This document shows, one piece after another, positions 9,092 to 18,891 of a DNA stretch of 64,000 nt; the first letter of the stretch is position 1; each line of letters opens with the position of its first letter. The translations under genes were made by a program, and so were the position numbers. The notes beneath the pieces are model-generated. The model searched no databases, had not been told where the DNA came from, and saw nothing but the letters and a program-made list of their open reading frames with translations. This DNA is from Mycobacterium sp. Marseille-P9652 (GTDB taxonomy: Bacteria > Actinomycetota > Actinomycetes > Mycobacteriales > Mycobacteriaceae), in the NCBI RefSeq assembly GCF_902652685.1, contig NZ_CACRUY010000001.1:62001-126000 (forward strand), read 5' to 3'.

Positions 9092-10501
9092 CTAGGCCGG
9101 CCGCCGCAGGCGGCGCGGGCGCGGAACGAACTCCAGCGACAGCAGCACCAGCAACGCGGCCGGGATGTGGTGGACGCACAGCACCACATAGCGCCGCTCC
9201 GACAGCGCGTGGAACTTGCGCAGGTAGCGGTACAGCGACTCGAGCCGGATCATCGGGTCGAGCAGGTGAATCAGCCGCAGCGCCACCCGCTGCGCCGCGC
9301 CGGGCCTCGCCGCCTCGAAGATCTCCGGGAATGCGGCAAAGGCGAGCGAAACACGCCGCGCGCCATGGGCATTGGCGTAGGTGATCATGTCGACGGTGAG
9401 CCGCTCGTCGACGCCGTTGGGGGCGTCCGGGCGCCGGAACGGCACGTCGAGGCTCACCTCCGACCCCTCGCCGGCGGTCGCGTACCGGTGAAACGCCACC
9501 ACACGGCCCCGCCGGTCGCGCGCGACGGCCAGCTTGACGCCGGGGAAGCGGCCCTGCAGGGCCGCATCGAGGTTCATGCAGAACCCGCGCTCGGTGCGCG
9601 CCGCGCGGTGCGCGGCGTAGAGGACGTCGGTGAGCTCGGCGGTCAGCTCCTCGTCCAGGCCTCGTTCGTCGACGACTTCGGTTGTGACGCCGACGTTGTG
9701 GGTCCGCTGCACCGCCTGGCGCAGGTTGCGGAAGCGGCGGCCGTGCAGGGTGAACCGGCGGACGTCGACGACGACGTCGCGACCGATCGGCACGGCCAGC
9801 ATCGGCTGGCCCACGGTCTCCTTCCGCCACAGCCCCAGGTTCCGCTCGCCGCCGGCCAGCACGATGATCTGCCAGCCCCGGCCGCGGCACATGCGGACGA
9901 AATCGGCCGCCAGGTCGGCGAAGCGGGACGGATCGCCGATCGGGTCACCGCTGACGACGGCGAAGCCGAGCCGGGTGCGGTAGGCGATCGCCGCCGCGCC
10001 GTCGGCGCCGAAGTGGTAGCTCTTGCTCGTGTGCATCGCGAACGGCGCCAACGGATCCGAACGCGTGGCGTCGACCAGCGGCCACACCCGGTCGAGCAGC
10101 TCCGGTTGGGGGCGCGCCGCGGTGGGCAGCATCAGCGCGAGCCCGCCGCCGGCGACGAGCAGGTTGCCGGGCAGCCCGAAGCCGAGGAAGTGCGCGAACA
10201 CCCCGGCGCCCAGGGCGGCGGCCGCCAGCAGCGCGTGCCCGCTGGTCACCGGCCGGCCCAAAAAGATTCCCCGCGCGATGAGCGCCACCGCGGCGAGCAG
10301 CGCCACCGACCAGCCGAACCGCCCGGGAGCGAAGCGGTCGTCGCCGAGGTGTTGGCGGGCGACGAGCACCGCCAGACAGGCCAGCGCGCACAGGAAGAGA
10401 ATCAGCCCCGCGACGCGGACCGCCCGGACGTCGGCGTGGAGGAGAACCCGCTCGCGCCGCCGGGCGGCGACGGTCCCGGCACCGCCCCGCTGGCCCTTCA
10501 C
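9092..10501 (-). CDS. Membrane DUF2156 lysyltransferase-like protein
   Basis: 469 residues. The first third (about 25-150) holds several hydrophobic membrane segments. The C-terminal two thirds form a GNAT-like DUF2156 domain (YHFGADGAAAIAYRTRLG...GDPIGD, ERGFCMNLDAALQGRFPG, a final ESLYRYLRKFHA motif). This architecture is that of phosphatidylglycerol lysyltransferases (MprF/LysX type), which transfer aminoacyl groups to membrane lipids or related acceptors. No tRNA synthetase domain is fused, unlike mycobacterial LysX. It is the last gene of the minus-strand series that includes the hydrogenase, 70 bp after the maturation protease. Confidence 0.8.
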   Translation of the reverse strand: MKGQRGGAGTVAARRRERVLLHADVRAVRVAGLILFLCALACLAVLVARQHLGDDRFAPGRFGWSVALLAAVALIARGIFLGRPVTSGHALLAAAALGAGVFAHFLGFGLPGNLLVAGGGLALMLPTAARPQPELLDRVWPLVDATRSDPLAPFAMHTSKSYHFGADGAAAIAYRTRLGFAVVSGDPIGDPSRFADLAADFVRMCRGRGWQIIVLAGGERNLGLWRKETVGQPMLAVPIGRDVVVDVRRFTLHGRRFRNLRQAVQRTHNVGVTTEVVDERGLDEELTAELTDVLYAAHRAARTERGFCMNLDAALQGRFPGVKLAVARDRRGRVVAFHRYATAGEGSEVSLDVPFRRPDAPNGVDERLTVDMITYANAHGARRVSLAFAAFPEIFEAARPGAAQRVALRLIHLLDPMIRLESLYRYLRKFHALSERRYVVLCVHHIPAALLVLLSLEFVPRPRRLRRPA

Positions 10502-10571
10502 ATCACACTCGCCGCCATTGACGTGACGATAACCGCGCGACGGGCGCGGGGCCAGGGCCGTTGGTCATCGG

Positions 10572-11045
10572 TCAGCGTTCTCTACCGCACGAGATCTCGT
10601 CGCGGACAAGGCGCACGGCTTCCGGCACGGCACGCGCGACGGCCGGGGTCAGGCCGGTGCCGTGCCCGGTGTCGGCCGCCTCGACGGTGACCACCACCAC
10701 CGCGCCGGGCGCCCGCCCCAGTGCCTGGGCCAGCTCGTGGGCGCGCGCGACATCCACGCTGTGCGAACTCAATCCGTCCCGCCCGGCACCGAGGTCGGCC
10801 AGGGCGCAGCGGCGGACGCGGCCCGGCGCCGGCGGGGCCCCCACCGCGGCGTCGACCACGACGGCCAGCCCGGCGCCCGACCACGCCTCCACGAGGCTCA
10901 TAGGATCCGAAATACCGGTCACCACAACCACATCCGCCAGGCCCAGGGCGTCGACCGCGTCCGCGACCGCGGGGCCGACACCGTCGTCGCGCCGGTAGGG
11001 GTTGCCGAGGCCCACGACCACAGTCGCCTTGAGGCGATCGGTCAC
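10572..11045 (-). CDS. Hydrogenase maturation protease
   Basis: 157 residues from GTG 11045, overlapping the large-subunit stop by a GTGA junction. The N-terminal motif VVVGLGNPYRRDDGVGPAVAD, with acidic residues that read the nickel centre, is diagnostic of the HybD/HycI family. The enzyme clips the C-terminal tail of the nickel-loaded large subunit. The gene is directly downstream of that subunit, which fits. Confidence 0.9.
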   Translation of the reverse strand: MTDRLKATVVVGLGNPYRRDDGVGPAVADAVDALGLADVVVVTGISDPMSLVEAWSGAGLAVVVDAAVGAPPAPGRVRRCALADLGAGRDGLSSHSVDVARAHELAQALGRAPGAVVVVTVEAADTGHGTGLTPAVARAVPEAVRLVRDEISCGRER

Positions 11046-12334
11046 CCCCGGTGCACCGTCAGGGTGAGGAAGTGCGCCGAGCACGAGATGCAGGGGTCGT
11101 AGCTGCGAATCACGCGCTCGCACAAGGAGGTCAGCGCGGCGTCGTCGAGGGTGAGGTTGTCGGAGACCACGCTGGCCAGGTCGGCCTCGATGGCGGCCTG
11201 GTTCTGCGACGTGGGCGGGATCATGGTGGCGGCCTTGACCAGCCCGTCGGCGCCGATCTCGTAGCTGTGGTAGAGCAGCCCGCGCGGCGCCTCGCTGACG
11301 CCGTGCCCGACGCCCGGGCGAGCCGGCACGTCCACGTGCGGCCGCGACGGCCGCTCGTAGGAGTCGATGATGCGCAGCGCCTCCTCGATCGCGTACACCA
11401 CCTCGACGGCGCGGACGACGATGCTGCGGAACGGGTTTCGGCACTCCCCCGAGAGCCGCGCCGCGGCGGCGGCCTGGGCGGCGACCGGCGAAAGCGCCGA
11501 GGAGTTCAGGTTGTAGCGCGCCATGGGCCCGGTGAGGTAGCGCCCGCCGTCGAGCGTGGCGTGCAACGCGGTGGAATGCGGCACCTGCGACTCGCGCACG
11601 TGCGCGGTGAAGTCGGCCACGCCGAAGGTCGGACCGGCGCTGCGGGCGATGACCCCGTTCTCGATCGGGTACCGGCCGTCCTGGCTCAGCGCCAGCATCT
11701 CGTGGTCGATGTCGAGGTCGGGGAAGTCGAACCCGGCCACCCACTCGACCGTCGCCAGCGCGTCGTCCAGGGCGCGGCGCAGCTGCTCGGCCACCGGGGC
11801 GAACTGCGACCGGGTGGGCACGGAGTAGAACCCGCCGAGCCGCACGTTGATCGGGTGGATCGCCCGCCCGCCGACGAAGTCCATCAGCTTGTTGCCGGCC
11901 TTCTTCAGCCGCAGCCCGCGCTCGACGACCTCGCGCTCGTCGCGCGCCAGCGCGATCGCGTCGGGGTAGCCCAGGAAGTCCGGGGCGTGCAGCAGGTAGA
12001 TGTGCAGCATGTGGCTGTGAATCCACTCGCCGCAGTACAACAGGCGGCGCAGCGCGACGATCTCGGGGTCGACCTCGACGCCGCAGGCGCTTTCGATCGC
12101 GTTGCAGGAGCTCACCTGGTAGGCGACCGGGCAGATGCCGCAGACCCGGGCGGTGAGGTCCGGCGGCTCGGTGTGGGCGCGTCCCCGCAGGAACGCCTCG
12201 AAAAACCGTGGCGGCTCATAGATGTTCAGCTCGACGCTGTCCAGCGCGCCGTCCTTCAGCGTGACGTGCAGCGCCCCCTCCCCTTCCACCCGGGTCAGCG
12301 TCCCGACGCTCAGGGTGCGGCCCTCGGGGTTCAC
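11042..12334 (-). CDS. [NiFe] hydrogenase large (catalytic) subunit, group 3b-like
   Basis: 430 residues from GTG 12334, coupled to the small subunit by GTGA. Both nickel-binding motifs are present: RVCGIC near residue 65 and DPCISCSAH near the C-terminus. After that His a tail of nine residues (FLTLTVHRG) remains for removal by the maturation protease. Together with the diaphorase-like and Fe-S partner genes this is a soluble NAD(P)-linked group 3b-type hydrogenase. In M. smegmatis the comparable Hyd3 is induced by hypoxia under DosR (established knowledge). Here it likely recycles reductant by making or consuming H2. Confidence 0.92.
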   Translation of the reverse strand: MNPEGRTLSVGTLTRVEGEGALHVTLKDGALDSVELNIYEPPRFFEAFLRGRAHTEPPDLTARVCGICPVAYQVSSCNAIESACGVEVDPEIVALRRLLYCGEWIHSHMLHIYLLHAPDFLGYPDAIALARDEREVVERGLRLKKAGNKLMDFVGGRAIHPINVRLGGFYSVPTRSQFAPVAEQLRRALDDALATVEWVAGFDFPDLDIDHEMLALSQDGRYPIENGVIARSAGPTFGVADFTAHVRESQVPHSTALHATLDGGRYLTGPMARYNLNSSALSPVAAQAAAAARLSGECRNPFRSIVVRAVEVVYAIEEALRIIDSYERPSRPHVDVPARPGVGHGVSEAPRGLLYHSYEIGADGLVKAATMIPPTSQNQAAIEADLASVVSDNLTLDDAALTSLCERVIRSYDPCISCSAHFLTLTVHRG

Positions 12335-13086
12335 TGCTTGGCCCTTTCTTCGGCGAAGGAGGCCACGTTGAACGTCGAGAACACCCGGTCGACGTCGCCG
12401 TCGGACATGCCGTCGCGGCGCAGCACCGGGATCAGAGTCTGAATCTGCGGCGTGGCCGCCGGGCCGAAGCAGCCGTAACAACCGCGAGAGTGGCTGGGGC
12501 ACAACGCCCCGCAGCCCGCGTGGGTGACCGGCCCCAGGCACGGGGTGCCGTCGGCGACCAGCACGCACGTCACGCCGCGCATCTTGCACTCGGTGCACAC
12601 CGTCTTGGCCGGCAGCCGCGGCTTGCGCCCGATCAGCAGCGCGGCCAGCGTGTCGAGCAACTGGCCGCGGTCGATCGGGCACCCGGGTATCTGGTAGTCG
12701 ACGTTCACGTGCGCGGCCGCCGGCGTGGACGTCGCCAGCGTGTCGATGTAGTCCGGCCGGGCGTAGACGACCGAGGCGAACTCGTCGACGTCGGCGAAGT
12801 TGCGCAGGGCCTGCACCCCGCCGGCCGTCGCGCACGCGCCGATGGTGACCAAAACCCTGGACTGCTCGCGGATCTCGCGGATGCGCTCCTCGTCGTGGCG
12901 GGTGGTGATCGAACCCTCCACCAGCGACACGTCATAGGGTCCGCCGACCATGGCGCTCGACGCCTCGGCGAACGTGGCGATCCGCACTTGGTCGGCCAGC
13001 GTCAGCAGCTCGTCCTCGCAGTCCAACAGGGTGAGTTGGCAACCGTCGCAGGAAGCGAACTTCCACACCGCCAGGCTTGGGGTCAT
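12331..13086 (-). CDS. [NiFe] hydrogenase small subunit
   Basis: 251 residues starting [22 protein letters not shown], with the CxxC Fe-S ligand pair for the proximal cluster. Further ligands are visible in [18 protein letters not shown] and a run of cysteines at about residues 165-210 ([31 protein letters not shown]). It passes electrons between the large subunit and the Fe-S/flavin subunits. No Tat signal is present, so it is cytoplasmic, as expected for group 3. The start is 1 bp from the preceding gene's stop. Confidence 0.92.
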   Translation of the reverse strand: MTPSLAVWKFASCDGCQLTLLDCEDELLTLADQVRIATFAEASSAMVGGPYDVSLVEGSITTRHDEERIREIREQSRVLVTIGACATAGGVQALRNFADVDEFASVVYARPDYIDTLATSTPAAAHVNVDYQIPGCPIDRGQLLDTLAALLIGRKPRLPAKTVCTECKMRGVTCVLVADGTPCLGPVTHAGCGALCPSHSRGCYGCFGPAATPQIQTLIPVLRRDGMSDGDVDRVFSTFNVASFAEERAKQ

Positions 13087-13950
13087 CTACAGCTCCTTGA
13101 CTCGCATCAGCGGTCCCGCGACGTCGTAACCCACCACCGGCCCGTCGCGGCAGATCAGCAGCGGTCCCAGCTGGCAGTGGCCGCAGAGCCCGATCCCGCA
13201 CTGCATGTTCCGTTCCAGCGACACCCGAATGTCGGCCGCCGCCAACCCCTTCGCCATCAGGGCCTCGGCGGCGAACCGCATCATCGGCTCGGGCCCGCAC
13301 AGCAACGCGGTGGTCCGCGCCGGATCCACCGCGAGCCGGCGCAGCGGCTCGGTGACCAGACCGACCTGGCCGTGCCATCCCTGCACCGGCACGTCGACGG
13401 TGAGATGCAGATCGATCCCGGGGTCGCGGGCCCACTCCTCGAGCTGGCCGGTGTACACGAAGTCCAGCCGGGAGCGGGCGCCGGCGATCAGCGTCAGTGT
13501 GCCGTACTGCGACCGCCGGGCCAGCGCCCACAGCACCGCCGGGCGCAACGGGCACAGGCCGACGCCGCCGGCGACCACGACGAGATCACGCCCCACGACG
13601 TCGTCCATCCCCCAGCTGGTGCCGCACGGGCCCCGCACGCCGACAACGCTGCCCGGCCGCGCGCCGTGCAGCGCGCGGCTCACCGCCCCGACGGCGCGGA
13701 TGGTGTGGGTGAGCGAGCCGTCGGTGATGGCGGGGTCGCCGCTGGTCGAGATCGCTATCTCCCCCACGCCGAACGCGTAGAGCATCATGAACTCCCCGGG
13801 CAGCGGCGCCGGCAGCGCTTCGCCGACCGGCTCCAGGCACAGCGTCGCCGAATCGGCGCTTTCCACAACGCGGCTGCGAACGCGGTACGGGACCGGCGCC
13901 ATCTGGTCGCGGGCGGTCGCCGGTGGCGCCGGGCTGAAGGTCTCAGTCAT
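13087..13950 (-). CDS. Hydrogenase FAD/NAD(P)-binding diaphorase subunit
   Basis: 287 residues of the ferredoxin-NADP reductase superfamily. An FAD domain covers about residues 20-120 ([18 protein letters not shown]). The nucleotide-binding domain follows ([16 protein letters not shown] near residue 125; [11 protein letters not shown] near 220). A C-terminal [2Fe-2S] segment has four cysteines ([12 protein letters not shown]...C). It equals the gamma subunit of sulfhydrogenase-type enzymes and reduces NAD(P)+ with electrons from H2, or the reverse. It overlaps the beta subunit gene by 8 bp. Confidence 0.9.
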   Translation of the reverse strand: MTETFSPAPPATARDQMAPVPYRVRSRVVESADSATLCLEPVGEALPAPLPGEFMMLYAFGVGEIAISTSGDPAITDGSLTHTIRAVGAVSRALHGARPGSVVGVRGPCGTSWGMDDVVGRDLVVVAGGVGLCPLRPAVLWALARRSQYGTLTLIAGARSRLDFVYTGQLEEWARDPGIDLHLTVDVPVQGWHGQVGLVTEPLRRLAVDPARTTALLCGPEPMMRFAAEALMAKGLAAADIRVSLERNMQCGIGLCGHCQLGPLLICRDGPVVGYDVAGPLMRVKEL

Positions 13951-15055
13951 CGCGGGCCATCTTGTTCATCTCTTCGGTGATGTCGATGCCGGTGGGGCAC
14001 CAGGCGATGCACCGCCCGCAGCCCACGCAGCCGGACATGTCGAATTGGTCGTGCCAGGTGCCGAGCTTGTGGGTGATCCAGTGCCGGTAGCGCGACGCCC
14101 CCGACTGCCGCACGCTGCCGCCGCCGTGCACGTAGGTGTAGTCGAACTCATAGCAGGACGCCCAATGCTGCCAGCGTTCGGCGTGCTCGCCGGTGAGGTC
14201 GCTGACGTCCTCGGTGCTGGTGCAGTAGCAGGTCGGACAGACCATCGTGCAGTTGCCACAGGTGAGGCAGCGGCCGGCGACCTCCTCCCACTGCGGCGAT
14301 TCGCGGTTGTCGATCAGCAGGTTCCGCAGGTCGGCGTCCGGCATCGCGCGGCCCATGCGGTGCGCCGCGGCCTCGACCTCGGCGCGCGAGGCGGCCACCT
14401 CGTCGCCGCCGGCCGGCCGGTGCGGTATGGCCGCGAGCACCTCGGCGCCCTCGGGCGTGCCGACGTCCACCAGGTAGGTCACGTCCGCGACCCCAAGGGA
14501 CCCCACGCGCTCGGTCAGGGACAGGTCGTACCCCGGACCGGCCGCCGGACCGGTGCCCATCGAGGCGCAGAAGCACAGCCTGCCGGGCTCGGTGCAGTTG
14601 ACGGCGACGATGAACGCCCCACGGTGCCGCCGGACGAACGAATCGTCGGGAAATCGGCCGCGGCCCAGCACCTTGTCCAGCGTCGCGATCGCGGCCAGGT
14701 CGCACCCGCGCACCCCGAGGAAGGCGTACCGGGGCGCCTCCTCCTCGGGCTCGACCGTGCCGTCGGAGTTGCCGGACCACAGCCGGCGCCTCGGCGGGTG
14801 CAGGAACTGCTTGAAGGACTGCGGCCCCGACGAGTGCCCGAAGGCCGCGTCGTCGTCGCGCCGGCGCAGCCGGTAGTGCCCGGGCGCGACGTCGACCCCC
14901 CAGCCGCGCGGCAGGTCCGACGCCGACTCGAGCTCGTCGAGCACGATCGCGTTGTCCCGCAACGTCGGGCCGACCACGCGGTAGCCACGTTCGATCAGGA
15001 CCTCGACCAGGCGATGCAGCGCGCCGGCATCGCAGAGCGCAACGTCGGGAGTCAT
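13943..15055 (-). CDS. Hydrogenase 4Fe-4S electron-transfer (beta) subunit
   Basis: 370 residues. Two ferredoxin-like cysteine clusters are seen near the C-terminus, CLTCGNCTMVCPTCYC and CVGCGRCIAWCPTGID, plus a family-typical RGCDLAAIATLDKVL segment. It bridges the small subunit and the flavin subunit. It is the first gene of the hydrogenase block; 87 bp separate it from the upstream Rv1733c-like gene, so the block may be read from the upstream acg promoter or from its own. Confidence 0.9.
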   Translation of the reverse strand: MTPDVALCDAGALHRLVEVLIERGYRVVGPTLRDNAIVLDELESASDLPRGWGVDVAPGHYRLRRRDDDAAFGHSSGPQSFKQFLHPPRRRLWSGNSDGTVEPEEEAPRYAFLGVRGCDLAAIATLDKVLGRGRFPDDSFVRRHRGAFIVAVNCTEPGRLCFCASMGTGPAAGPGYDLSLTERVGSLGVADVTYLVDVGTPEGAEVLAAIPHRPAGGDEVAASRAEVEAAAHRMGRAMPDADLRNLLIDNRESPQWEEVAGRCLTCGNCTMVCPTCYCTSTEDVSDLTGEHAERWQHWASCYEFDYTYVHGGGSVRQSGASRYRHWITHKLGTWHDQFDMSGCVGCGRCIAWCPTGIDITEEMNKMARDD

Positions 15056-15142
15056 CGACGCATCATCCGCCTAATCGCCTGTGCCGTATGGATTTCCTAC
15101 CGCAGGAACCACTGTCGCACACCGGGTGCGGTCCGGTGAAGG

Positions 15143-15715
15143 TCATGGCCTGTTGGTCCGGCCTTCCACCAGAGACCTGAGGTCCCGATCCCAGGCGGCG
15201 TAGCGGACCCGGTTGAGGCGGGCGTACGCGGCCGCCATCAGTGACGTCATCACGAACGCCCCGAGCAGCACCGCCACGCCCGCCATGCCGACCGCATCGA
15301 TGACGGCGTGCCAGGCGGGGGTCGGCGGCAAGGCCGGCTTCCCGTCCCTGTCCACCCAGATCTCCTCGGTCTCACCGGGTTTGGCCAGGCGGGCCAGCTG
15401 CACCGGGCCGCCGCGCTCCCCGGATGCCACGGGCCATCTCGCCTGGACGACGGTGGTCCCGGACTCGACGACGAGCACCTCGGACACCGTGGCGAGAACG
15501 CGGTGCCGCTCGTGCGCCTCCTGGATGTAGACGTGTTGCCGGTGGCCGTACGTCACGGCGCCCACCACACCCGAGACCGGTACCAGCGCGATCGATGCCA
15601 GGAGGGCGGCCAGCACGACCAGGGCTTCGACGCGGTCGGTCCGCCGGAGCAGCGGGTTGCGGCCGACGATGCGGGCGACCCGCCAGCGGCGCGGGTCGAG
15701 CGTGAAGGTTTCCAT
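15143..15715 (-). CDS. Rv1733c-like transmembrane protein
   Basis: 190 residues from ATG 15715. Two membrane segments (about 30-55 and 135-160) flank a polar extracytoplasmic domain, the layout of M. tuberculosis Rv1733c, a DosR-regulon membrane antigen. Start and end patterns (RRWRVARIVGRNPLLRRTDRVEA; RNLRSL-like tail) match that family. The gene lies 7 bp after acg copy 3 and before the hydrogenase, suggesting one transcript. Function unknown. Confidence 0.85.
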   Translation of the reverse strand: METFTLDPRRWRVARIVGRNPLLRRTDRVEALVVLAALLASIALVPVSGVVGAVTYGHRQHVYIQEAHERHRVLATVSEVLVVESGTTVVQARWPVASGERGGPVQLARLAKPGETEEIWVDRDGKPALPPTPAWHAVIDAVGMAGVAVLLGAFVMTSLMAAAYARLNRVRYAAWDRDLRSLVEGRTNRP

Positions 15716-15722
15716 TGTGGCC

Positions 15723-16721
15723 CTAGGACGCGACGTGATGCTCGTGCTCGACGAGCCACTCGACGACGTCGGACAATTCGCGCCGCGGCGTGGCGGGCAG
15801 CGGGTCGGCGTTGATGGGCGCCCAACCCACGCGAAGCAGCATCTGCGGATAGTTGATGTCACCGAAGACGTCGGAGCGCACCGCCTCGCGACTGCCCGGC
15901 ATCTCCAGCGGTTCGGTGACGGGGCAGCTGGCCAGGCCCATCGACGTCGCGGTGAGCAGCACGACGCTGGTGGCCTCCCCGGCGCGCAGCCGCGCCAGGC
16001 GGTCGTCGTTGCGGGTTCCCAGCGCGAGCACGACGGCGTTGTCGTCGTCGGCCGACGAATCCGGCGGCATCGGCAGCACCGCGCCGGCGAAGTACCGGCC
16101 GGGTATCCGCGCGGCCGGGTCCGCGACCGGCGTGTTCCGCGCCGGCACGCCCGCCACCGACGCGTAGCGCCCGCTCCACGCCGTGAGCTCGGCGAGGTAG
16201 TCCTGGTTCAGGTGGTCCTGCACGGACTGCACCACGATCTTGCGGAGGTTGTCGATGTCGTCGACCCGGCACAGGGTCACCCCGTGGCGGGCCGCCCGCG
16301 CGGCCATCAGCGCGATGTCGGCCACGGGCACCGGCCAGTGGCTGTAGTGGCGCCGGTCGGTTCGCCGCCGGGGTATGGCGGCCGCGAGCGCGATGTCGAC
16401 GGAGTCGGCGGGGTACGGGGAGAGTTCGATCGCGGCCAGGTGATCGGGGTCGGCCGGGTTCGGCAGGCGGGTGACCTTGGTGTGCCAGCCCACGGCCGCG
16501 AAGGCCACGGTGCAATGATGCAGCGCCGCGCCGCAACTCAGCATGAGGTCGCGGCCGTCGGGGTCGGTGTTGGGCAGCTGCCGGCCGGCGTCCGCGTACA
16601 GGTGGACGCTGGCGCTGCCGACCCGCCACCGCCAGGGCTGCGTGTTGTGGACCGACGGCGCCCGCGATGCCAAAGTCAGGACCGTCCGGATCGTTCCCTC
16701 ATCCGGAAACCGCGCGTTCAT
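15723..16721 (-). CDS. Acg-family nitroreductase-like protein (copy 3)
   Basis: 332 residues from ATG 16721, chosen for its GAAGGGATT ribosome site and the paralogue-like N-terminus (RAPSVHNTQPWRW at about residues 20-32). This equals the length of Rv3131. Central sequence differs clearly from copies 1 and 2, so this is an old paralogue rather than a recent duplicate. A DosR-like box lies 88 bp upstream. Downstream genes (Rv1733c-like, hydrogenase) are close-packed on the same strand. Confidence 0.88.
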   Translation of the reverse strand: MNARFPDEGTIRTVLTLASRAPSVHNTQPWRWRVGSASVHLYADAGRQLPNTDPDGRDLMLSCGAALHHCTVAFAAVGWHTKVTRLPNPADPDHLAAIELSPYPADSVDIALAAAIPRRRTDRRHYSHWPVPVADIALMAARAARHGVTLCRVDDIDNLRKIVVQSVQDHLNQDYLAELTAWSGRYASVAGVPARNTPVADPAARIPGRYFAGAVLPMPPDSSADDDNAVVLALGTRNDDRLARLRAGEATSVVLLTATSMGLASCPVTEPLEMPGSREAVRSDVFGDINYPQMLLRVGWAPINADPLPATPRRELSDVVEWLVEHEHHVAS

Positions 16722-16809
16722 GACTGTGAATCCCTTCGGTCGAGCTCTCTGCGGTCCACCATCGCGCGTCCGCACCCGCCCGCACGAGGGCAGGACGGCA
16801 CTTGCCCAA

Positions 16810-16823
16810 GGGACTTTGTTCCA
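16810..16823. promoter_or_regulatory. DosR-type box upstream of acg copy 3
   Basis: GGGACTTTGTTCCA matches 11 of 14 positions of the DosR core. It lies between acg copy 3 and the Rv2628-like gene and would drive acg3, the Rv1733c-like gene and perhaps the hydrogenase. Confidence 0.55.
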
Positions 16824-16850
16824 ATGCCCCGCATGGTCGGATCCCGGCCG

Positions 16851-17117
16851 CTACGCCGCGACCGCGAGGCTCACGTCGACGGACAGCTGGTCACCGAAGG
16901 CGTACGCGGCCGCCCAGTCGCCGGCGCAGGCCGCCCGGGCCAGGTCGTCGACCAGCGGGCTGTGCACCCCGAGCTCCGCCAGCCACCCCGAGACCAGGGG
17001 CGCGATCTGGTGGCCGGGCACCCAAACCGCGCGGCCGCTGTGCAGGCGGTCGCTGACGCGGTACATCGCAGGGGTGCGCACGTGAGGTTGCCGTCGCAGG
17101 TGTGTCGTGAGCTTCAT
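16851..17117 (-). CDS. Rv2628-like dormancy protein
   Basis: 88 residues from ATG 17117, preceded by a strong GGAGGAGG ribosome site. The segment YRVSDRLHSGRAVWVPGHQIAPLVSGWLAELG..SPLVDDLARA closely follows M. tuberculosis Rv2628, a DosR-regulon protein of unknown function known as a latency antigen. No membrane segment or cysteine is seen. A DosR-like site lies 126 bp upstream. Confidence 0.82.
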   Translation of the reverse strand: MKLTTHLRRQPHVRTPAMYRVSDRLHSGRAVWVPGHQIAPLVSGWLAELGVHSPLVDDLARAACAGDWAAAYAFGDQLSVDVSLAVAA

Positions 17118-17243
17118 TGCGGCCTCCTCCGTCGGCGCCAAAGGTCAATCCGACCACCGCGACGCGGTGGCCCCTAGGGCCGAACGGAGTGAGACGGGAG
17201 TGCTTCGGTCGCACGTCGGAAGGTTCCGAGGTCCCCGCCGGAA

Positions 17244-17257
17244 GGGTCTTTGGTCAC
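17244..17257. promoter_or_regulatory. Candidate DosR box upstream of Rv2628-like gene
   Basis: GGGTCTTTGGTCAC matches 11 of 14 positions of the DosR core. It sits in the gap between the P450 gene and the Rv2628-like gene. Confidence 0.45.
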
Positions 17258-17387
17258 ACCGGCGCCGACGTGAGCGCGACGGGTTCGCGGCCGGGCCGGT
17301 CGCTGAACGGCCGAGCGGCCGGGGACGCCCTCCGGCTGCGGCGCGACGACGCCGACGCTGGTCGCGCGAATCCGTTGCGGCGCGGAC

Positions 17388-18767
17388 CTATTGGGCGCCG
17401 TCCAGGGTCCGACGCGGCGATGCCGCCGGCGTTGCGCGGCGGCGGACCACGATGCGGCCGCCGGAGCCCGGCAGATAGCCCATGCCGCCGGCGCGGAGCT
17501 TCTCCCCCGGGGCGGTGGTGGTCTCAATAGTCAAGTGCCGCAGCACCGTTCGCAGCACCACGTTCATCTCCATCTTGGCGAACGCCGCGCCCGCACAGCG
17601 CCGCGCGCCGCCGCCGAAGGGAATCCACGCGAACGGGGACGGCCGGCTTTCGATGTAGCGCTCGGGGTCGAAACGCTCCGGCGCGGGGAACGTCTCGGGG
17701 CTGGCGTGGCACCGCGAGATGCTCACGATCAGCGAGTAATCCCGCGGAAGCACCCACTCCCCGAGTTGCAGGGTGTCCGCGCGCACACGGCGACCCGAGA
17801 AGTCGATCACCGGGCGGACGCGTTGCACCTCGTAGACGGCCGCGTGGCGCAGGGTGTCGTCGCCGGTGTCCGCCTCCTCGGCCAGGGCCGCCAGCACCGA
17901 CGGTTGCCGGCTGAGCTGTTCGAAGGCCCACGCCAAAGTCGTTGCGGTGGTTTCGTGCCCGGCGACGAGGAGGGTGAGCAGGTCGTCGCGGATGTCCGCG
18001 CGCGACATGGCCGAACCGTCGTCGTGGACGCTGCGCACCAGCAGCGCGAGGATGTCGGTCCGCTCGGCCAGGGCCGGATCCGCCAGCGCGGCTTCGATCA
18101 TCCGGTCGATGACGACGTCGTACTTGCGTCGCCACTCGGCCAGCCGGCCCCAGGGGGTGTGACGGCCGTAGGTCCGGGACGGCATCGGCAGGATGGACAG
18201 CCGCGCCCCCAGCTTCGCCCACGGCACGAGGATGTCGCGCAGCTCGTCGAGCTCGCCGCCCTGGGCGCCGAACACGGCCCGCAGGATGACGTTGAGCGTG
18301 ATGCTCTTCATGGGCGGCAGGGTGGCGAAAGGCTCGCCCTCTGGCCACCGCTCGATCTCGCGAAGCGTCTCCTCCTCCACGATCCGTTCGTAGTTCTTCA
18401 TGTTGTTGACGTGGAACGGCTGGGCGAGCAGTTTTCGCCGGCGGCGGTGGTCGGCGCCGTCGAGGCCGAACACCGAGCCGGACCCCAGCAGCCGGCTGAG
18501 GTTGGGCTGGATGGCCCCCAGGTCGTCGGGCTTGCTGGTGAACACCTGCTTGGCCAGCCCGGGATCCACCACGACGACCAGCTGACCGAACACCGGGACG
18601 TCGAGCCGGAAGCACCCGCCGTATCGCCGTGCCATGCGCTGGGTGACCCACGAGCGCGCCGTGAAGAAGGCGATCCCCTGCACCGCCCTGGGAATGAAGC
18701 GCGGCACGCCGGGCGGAAGTTTCGCGGCGAGAGGAGGCTGCGTCGGACTGTCGACGGCGGCGGTCAT
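17388..18767 (-). CDS. Cytochrome P450
   Basis: 459 residues. The I-helix oxygen-activation motif AGHETTATT, the K-helix ExxR (YEVQR) and the haem loop FGGGARRCAG with ligand Cys391 are all intact. Length and the MARRYGG..RLDVPVFG N-terminal style place it among mycobacterial CYP135/CYP138-like enzymes, though the subfamily needs alignment. It is a monooxygenase; the substrate is unknown. 124 bp separate it from the upstream WS/DGAT-like gene on the same strand. Confidence 0.9.
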   Translation of the reverse strand: MTAAVDSPTQPPLAAKLPPGVPRFIPRAVQGIAFFTARSWVTQRMARRYGGCFRLDVPVFGQLVVVVDPGLAKQVFTSKPDDLGAIQPNLSRLLGSGSVFGLDGADHRRRRKLLAQPFHVNNMKNYERIVEEETLREIERWPEGEPFATLPPMKSITLNVILRAVFGAQGGELDELRDILVPWAKLGARLSILPMPSRTYGRHTPWGRLAEWRRKYDVVIDRMIEAALADPALAERTDILALLVRSVHDDGSAMSRADIRDDLLTLLVAGHETTATTLAWAFEQLSRQPSVLAALAEEADTGDDTLRHAAVYEVQRVRPVIDFSGRRVRADTLQLGEWVLPRDYSLIVSISRCHASPETFPAPERFDPERYIESRPSPFAWIPFGGGARRCAGAAFAKMEMNVVLRTVLRHLTIETTTAPGEKLRAGGMGYLPGSGGRIVVRRRATPAASPRRTLDGAQ

Positions 18768-18891
18768 GGTGATTCCTTCTTCCTGGCGGCGTGCGTGCCA
18801 CCGCGGGATACCCGATAATTCGCGGAGCGCACTGGGGTGTTTCGAATTTCGTTTCGGCGCGGTTCTCTTCGCGCGCGCAGGGGCGGCGCCG

